DNA from: Halieaceae bacterium UBA4438
Lineage (GTDB): Bacteria; Pseudomonadota; Gammaproteobacteria; Pseudomonadales; Halieaceae
Assembly (NCBI GenBank): GCA_002390485.1
Contig: DGPO01000132.1
Location: forward strand, 22,119-61,755
Direction: 5' to 3'
Length of the DNA stretch: 39,637 bases
A model generated the notes under the pieces. The model was not told where the DNA came from. It worked only from the letters and a program-made list of their open reading frames with translations, and did not search any database. Below, piece by piece: positions 35,263-39,637 of this stretch. The translations under genes were made by a program, and so were the position numbers. How positions within the stretch are numbered: position 1 is the stretch's first letter; each line of letters begins with the position of its first letter.

Positions 35263-36324
35263 CTACTGGCGTCGCAACAGCAGCACAAGCCCCGCGCTCC
35301 AGCACAGGAGGACGGTCAGCAGTGCTGCGACGCCACCACTGAGGCCCATCAATAACGTCACCGGACCGAAGAAATCTTGGCTAATCCGAAAAATGACACC
35401 CGCCAGCACCCCCGCAAAAATTCGCGCGCTCATATTGCCTTCTCGCAACGGCCCAAAAATGAAGGACATTGCCAGCACGACCAACCCAGCGCACGACAGA
35501 GGCTGCAAAATCTTATTCCAAAACGCGAGTTCAATATCGTTAGCCACTAAACCTTGGTTCCTCAGATATTGTGCGTAACCCCACAACTGCGTCGCCGGCA
35601 GACTCTCAGGCTTAACCGAATCCAACGTCAATAAACTGGGCGTAATCTCAGAGGCCCAATTCATTGTCGTCACACTCGACACGCGCGTTCCGTCGTCCGT
35701 TACTGAGGTCACGGCCACATCCTCTAGCAACCAACCCTCCCCCTGATAAGTCCCGCGATTGGCAGCGACCGTGCGCACCAAGAACCCATTTTCATCGAAT
35801 GAAATCAAAGTGACTCCAAAAATCAATCCGCCTCGTTGAACCGCATCAACATGGATAAACGTGCCCCCATCACGATTCCAAGCACCGTACCGACCGGCAA
35901 GATTTGGGTCGTTGCGATAGGCCAGCGCTCGCTGACTCACCGCCACCTGCTCGGAAACTGGCGCAACGTATTCCCCGACGCAAAAGCCCAACAATGCGAC
36001 GATGAGTGCAGGCTTGATGGCCATTAACGCAAGCCGGGGCATTGACACGCCAGCGGTGCGGACAATCGTCAACTCGCTATTCGAAGCAAGCTTACCCAGA
36101 CCAAATAACGCACCAATTAACGTCGCGTAAGGCACGAATTCCTCGACACGGCGCGGCAGTGTTAACGCAATGTAAATCAGTAAATCGGAAAAACCATAGG
36201 TTTCGCTCAGATCACCCAACCCATCGATAAGATCGCTCAGGGCATCGAGTCCGACCAAAATAACCAAGACACCTAAAATGGCCCACAGCAGACTGTGCAG
36301 AAGGTAGCGGTCAAGTCGTTTCAC
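35263..36324 (-). CDS. lptG: LPS export ABC transporter permease LptG
   Basis: This 353-residue inner-membrane subunit of the LptB2FG transporter extracts lipopolysaccharide for transfer to LptC-LptA. It has six transmembrane helices: three N-terminal (DRYLLHSLLWAILGVLVIL onward) and three C-terminal, flanking a periplasmic beta-jellyroll (about residues 110-260). The coupling-helix region is GLGKLASNSELTIVRTAG. GTG start. It overlaps the upstream lptF by 14 bases, so the pair is co-translated. Confidence 0.95.
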   Translation of the reverse strand: MKRLDRYLLHSLLWAILGVLVILVGLDALSDLIDGLGDLSETYGFSDLLIYIALTLPRRVEEFVPYATLIGALFGLGKLASNSELTIVRTAGVSMPRLALMAIKPALIVALLGFCVGEYVAPVSEQVAVSQRALAYRNDPNLAGRYGAWNRDGGTFIHVDAVQRGGLIFGVTLISFDENGFLVRTVAANRGTYQGEGWLLEDVAVTSVTDDGTRVSSVTTMNWASEITPSLLTLDSVKPESLPATQLWGYAQYLRNQGLVANDIELAFWNKILQPLSCAGLVVLAMSFIFGPLREGNMSARIFAGVLAGVIFRISQDFFGPVTLLMGLSGGVAALLTVLLCWSAGLVLLLRRQ

Positions 36325-37405
36325 GCACCCTCCTAAGGAATAGCGGCAGCTCTTCTTTTAGCAACAAAACGCTGCCGACAAGCCAAAACGCCAGATGCGT
36401 GCAGAAAAACAGGGTCATTGAGCCCGCCTCCTCTGCGGCTGATCGGGCCTGAGATAGCACAACGAAATACGCCAAGAAAACCAGTAGTGCAGGACCTAGA
36501 CGCGCATAACGACCCCGTCGCGAATCCGTGCGACTCAACGGTATGGCAAATAGCGCCATCACTGGAACAATGAGCGGCAGTGAAACTCGCCAAGCCAATA
36601 TCGCGCGATGCTCGGGGTCATCACTCAGCAGCAATACGCCGGTAGGCAGTGTTTCGACGCGTGCCTGCGATCGAAGTCCACCCTCCACTTCAGGAATCAA
36701 TGAGCGATAACCCTTAAATTGCGCTTGGGTCAGCTCCGCTCGACCTGGCGCCATCTCGTAGCGCTTTCCGTTAGCCAAGGTCAGATATCGACGCCCTGAC
36801 TGCTGATCGACCTCCATTGCTCCTGACTCAGCAAGTGTCGCTAAGAGCGTTATGCCCTCGTCTGACCGCAGACGTTCTGCAATGAAGACGGTCGACATGC
36901 GTCCATCATCAGCAATGCGCTCCACATAGGTGACGTAGTCACCGCCTTGTTGCTTTTTAAAGCGCCCCTCCGTCAAAACATGCATCCCTTCGGCGGCACG
37001 CGGCTGCGCTAAAAGCGCGTTTGCTTTGAGTGCCCCATAGGGGCCGAGATACAGTGAAATGAGTGCCACTGTGGCGGTTACAAGTATGACCGCCGGTGCT
37101 ATTCGCTGGAACAGCTGACGCTGACTCGTCCCACTGGCTCGCAAGATCACCATCTCACTGTCAGCATACAAACGCCCGAATGACAGCAAGACACCGATGT
37201 AGAAGCCCAGCGGTAATATCAGTTCAAAAAAAGCCGGCAGCTTATACAGCATCACGGGCAGCAAAATATCCGCCGCAAGATCACCAATGGCGGCCTCAGC
37301 GAGGTACTTGATAAAACGCCCACTGAAGACGACAAGGAACAAAACCAGCGATACCGCGAGCGTGTGCGTCATAACATCGGTGGTTAGGTATCGTCGTGTG
37401 CGCAT
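36311..37405 (-). CDS. lptF: LPS export ABC transporter permease LptF
   Basis: This 364-residue partner of LptG has the same 3+3 transmembrane layout, the coupling segment FGRLYADSEMVILRASG, and a periplasmic jellyroll domain (about residues 120-270). It is essential for moving lipopolysaccharide to the outer membrane, so the organism is a typical Gram-negative. It is divergent from pepA across a 107-base gap, the same arrangement as in E. coli and Pseudomonas. Confidence 0.95.
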   Translation of the reverse strand: MRTRRYLTTDVMTHTLAVSLVLFLVVFSGRFIKYLAEAAIGDLAADILLPVMLYKLPAFFELILPLGFYIGVLLSFGRLYADSEMVILRASGTSQRQLFQRIAPAVILVTATVALISLYLGPYGALKANALLAQPRAAEGMHVLTEGRFKKQQGGDYVTYVERIADDGRMSTVFIAERLRSDEGITLLATLAESGAMEVDQQSGRRYLTLANGKRYEMAPGRAELTQAQFKGYRSLIPEVEGGLRSQARVETLPTGVLLLSDDPEHRAILAWRVSLPLIVPVMALFAIPLSRTDSRRGRYARLGPALLVFLAYFVVLSQARSAAEEAGSMTLFFCTHLAFWLVGSVLLLKEELPLFLRRVRETT

Positions 37406-37512
37406 TTTTACCGCATTTAGCAGGCTTTCTTAAGCATCATGGTTTAGTTCTGCTCGCCATCATCATACACTACGCGCCAGTTTGACCAGCCCGATTTACG
37501 TAAGGAAATACC

Positions 37513-39006
37513 ATGAGCAACCTCACGGTTAACGCGACCAAAGCATCGAATATCGCCACCTCTAAAAATGAACTTGTCGTCATCCCCCTATTTGCCGAAG
37601 AGCCGCTGGCAGCGACTGGGGCGCAAGTCAACGACGCCTTAAGCGGTGTCATTGAACGCGCCATTGCCATTGGTGACGCAGAGGCAAAGTTGGGCAAAAC
37701 CACTGTAATGGTTGGGAGCGAGAGTATTTCTCGTGTCATGACCATTGGATGTGGCTCCCGATCGAGTTTTAATCAGAACGCGATGACCACAGTGACGAGT
37801 GCTGTCGCGCGTGCTCTCTCGGGATCTAAGGCTAAGTCGGCCGTATTTGTGGCCGATACGATCGCCGACAATAAGGCGCAGCTAGCAACGTTTTTAGAGT
37901 TTTTAAGCCGTGATGTTGCCATGAGTTGCTATCACTACACGGCGACACTTGGATCCCCAAAGCCCGGTCCAGCATTACGTAAACTGTCAGTCGCTACGGA
38001 TACTCTGCTGAGCAGCGCGAAAGTCAAACAAGCCGTCACCACGGGTCTTGCCATTGGAAACGGCGCAAACTTAACGCGAGAACTGGTTAATTTACCCGCA
38101 AACGTTTGCACGCCGTCCTACCTTGCCAAAGAGGGTCGCTCGCTCGGACGTCGGTTTGAAAAATTATCGGTCAGCATTTTGGACGAAAAGAAAATGGGCG
38201 AACTCGGCATGGGATCGTTGCTTTCCGTAGGTCATGGCAGCGACGAACCATCCAAGCTCATCGTCATGAAGTATTCAGGCGGCGCCACAAAGGACGCACC
38301 CTACTGCCTGGTCGGTAAGGGCATCACCTTCGACACGGGCGGGATTTCGCTGAAACCCTCCAAAGGCATGGAGTCCATGAAATTCGATATGGGCGGTGCG
38401 GGCTCAGTGTTTGGTGTAATGCAAACGGTCGCGTCTTTAGATCTAGACATTAACGTTATTGGTGTTGTCGCAGCGGCGGAGAATATGCCGAGTGGCTGCG
38501 CGACCAAGCCCGGAGACGTTGTCACGTCCATGTCTGGGCAAACCATCGAGATTTTAAACACTGATGCTGAAGGCCGACTCGTACTCTGCGATGCGCTGAC
38601 TTACGTTGAGCGATTCAAGCCCGCCGAGGTTGTCGACATTGCGACGCTGACGGGCGCGATAATCGTCGCATTGGGTTACGAGGCATCAGGGCTGTTTGCA
38701 AACGATGATGGTCTCGCGCAGTCGCTTACCGAGGCAGGACTGGCCTCCGGTGATGAGGCCTGGCGACTGCCCATCAATAAACAGTACGATAAACAGCTCA
38801 ACAGTAAGTACGCTGATATGCAGAATATTGGTACCGGTTCCGCGGGTAGTATTACAGCGGCGTGTTTCCTTGCGCGATTTACTGAAAAGTACAAATGGGC
38901 ACACCTTGATGTTGCTGGAACGGCGTTCCAAAGCATGCAAAAAGGGGCAACAGGACGGCCCGTTCCATTGTTGGTCGAGTACCTTCGTAAAAAATCGAGT
39001 CACTGA
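37513..39006 (+). CDS. pepA: Leucyl aminopeptidase (cytosol aminopeptidase)
   Basis: This 497-residue M17 metallopeptidase removes N-terminal residues from peptides. In some bacteria it is also a DNA-binding factor for Xer recombination. Metal and catalytic residues seen: Lys269 and Asp274 (VGKGITFDTGG), then MKFDMGGAG, and Asp351/Glu353 in the signature NTDAEGRLVLCDAL, nearly the same numbering as E. coli PepA. The ATG has AAGGA upstream. holC follows by 7 bases. Confidence 0.97.
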   Translation: MSNLTVNATKASNIATSKNELVVIPLFAEEPLAATGAQVNDALSGVIERAIAIGDAEAKLGKTTVMVGSESISRVMTIGCGSRSSFNQNAMTTVTSAVARALSGSKAKSAVFVADTIADNKAQLATFLEFLSRDVAMSCYHYTATLGSPKPGPALRKLSVATDTLLSSAKVKQAVTTGLAIGNGANLTRELVNLPANVCTPSYLAKEGRSLGRRFEKLSVSILDEKKMGELGMGSLLSVGHGSDEPSKLIVMKYSGGATKDAPYCLVGKGITFDTGGISLKPSKGMESMKFDMGGAGSVFGVMQTVASLDLDINVIGVVAAAENMPSGCATKPGDVVTSMSGQTIEILNTDAEGRLVLCDALTYVERFKPAEVVDIATLTGAIIVALGYEASGLFANDDGLAQSLTEAGLASGDEAWRLPINKQYDKQLNSKYADMQNIGTGSAGSITAACFLARFTEKYKWAHLDVAGTAFQSMQKGATGRPVPLLVEYLRKKSSH

Positions 39007-39013
39007 TTAGTCG

Positions 39014-39436
39014 ATGACGCGTGTCGATTTTTATGTGGTCAAATCCGCAGGCAGTGACGCCCGCTTGAGTGTTGCCGCACGACTTACTGAGAAAGCGCTG
39101 GGACGAGGCCACAAGATCTTCATCAACTGCGAGTCTGAGACGCAGCTTGTGGCCCTCAACACTTATCTTTGGGATTTCAAACCCTCGAGCTTCATTCCAC
39201 ATGCACTGGCTGCTGAAGATGAAAACGAGCACGTGGTGCTTGGATTCAATCAGGTGCCCAGTGCGCACAACGATGTGCTGATCAATTTAGCGCTGGCGCC
39301 ACCTCGGTATTTTGCGCGTTTTGAGCGAGTCGCCGAAGTGGTCACTCAGGACCCCAACGCCTTGGGTGCGTTGCGAGACGCATGGCGGCACTACAGAGAT
39401 AAAGGTTACCCGCTGAGTAAGCACGAGTTGCCATAA
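39014..39436 (+). CDS. holC: DNA polymerase III subunit chi
   Basis: This 140-residue protein links the clamp loader, via psi, to SSB. The N-terminus MTRVDFYVV is typical of the family, and so are AARLTEKALGRGHKIFINCES, LWDFKPSSFIPH and RYFARFERVAEVV. Its position between pepA and valS is conserved in gammaproteobacteria. Length is normal. Confidence 0.95.
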   Translation: MTRVDFYVVKSAGSDARLSVAARLTEKALGRGHKIFINCESETQLVALNTYLWDFKPSSFIPHALAAEDENEHVVLGFNQVPSAHNDVLINLALAPPRYFARFERVAEVVTQDPNALGALRDAWRHYRDKGYPLSKHELP

Positions 39437-39482
39437 TCAGCGCTACACATGAGCCCCGAGGGGCATGAGGCTTATCGAGCTT

Positions 39483-39637
39483 ATGGACAAGACATTCTCC
39501 CCTTCAGACATCGAGTCGCGGTGGTACGAACAGTGGGAGGCGAATAATTACTTCGCACCCAGTGACGCAGACGAGGCGTTCTGCATCCCAATTCCGCCGC
39601 CCAATGTGACCGGTACGCTGCACATGGGCCATGGCTT
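39483..39637 (+). CDS. valS: Valyl-tRNA synthetase, N-terminal fragment
   Basis: The gene starts at ATG 39483 and runs off the window; 51 codons are seen. The N-terminus [18 protein letters not shown] and the following [16 protein letters not shown] with the class I HIGH-type motif (HMGH) identify ValS. An in-frame ATG at 39465 is possible, but it has no well-placed ribosome site and adds six unconserved residues. It follows holC by 46 bases and probably shares its transcript. Confidence 0.93.
   Translation, partial: MDKTFSPSDIESRWYEQWEANNYFAPSDADEAFCIPIPPPNVTGTLHMGHG

Noticed and set aside
39449..39480. GC-rich GCCCC/GGGGC element before valS
   Set aside because: The loop is too small for a stable long stem and no T-run follows; not convincing as a terminator or leader.

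Overview
The window is a compact, gene-dense piece of a gammaproteobacterial chromosome. The best guess is a marine member of the Halieaceae (OM60/NOR5) or a close relative. That guess rests on the gene order rpoE-rseA-rseB-rseC-mucD-lepA-lepB-DUF4845-rnc-era-recO-acpS, on lptF/lptG beside pepA-holC-valS, and on lipid-oxidation genes (CYP153-type P450, acyl-CoA dehydrogenase with an APH-type kinase). I see no insertion sequence, integrase, prophage, CRISPR array or rRNA. No gene-free stretch exceeds about 210 bases.

Layout. 1-2133: the end of mnmH, an Fe-S RNA uracil methyltransferase and tRNA-Arg(CCU). 2186-6765: an APH-like kinase fused to a DUF6285-like tail, translationally coupled to an acyl-CoA dehydrogenase, and divergent from an N-acyl-D-amino-acid-deacylase-like amidohydrolase. 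6782-10962: a minus-strand set DUF429 / CYP153 P450 / [2Fe-2S] ferredoxin / SDR / GST, likely a hydroxylation module for alkyl or fatty substrates. 11018-23418: a long co-directional minus-strand block read from rpoE down through its anti-sigma system, the periplasmic protease MucD, LepA, LepB, RNase III, Era, RecO, AcpS, CysM, MazG and Adk. pdxJ, usually between recO and acpS, is missing there. A near-consensus sigma-E promoter precedes rpoE.

23579-34224: nadB, sdhE, ygfZ, ung, a 1144-residue DUF1631 protein with what looks like a degenerate C-terminal EAL domain, rarD, a Coq4-like protein, an exported trypsin-like protease, trhO and bolA. 34292-39637: a small uncharacterised protein paired with an RDD membrane protein, lptG/lptF (LPS export), pepA, holC and the start of valS.

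Genome economy is marked. Seven convergent gene pairs are separated by 21 bases or fewer, or overlap, and many same-strand genes overlap by 1-14 bases with GTG or TTG starts. The most interesting items are the kinase/dehydrogenase pair (a split counterpart of ACAD10/11 or LvaA/LvaC), the DUF1631-EAL fusion, the Coq4-like protein, the amidohydrolase that appears to lack two metal-ligand histidines, and the P450 cluster.
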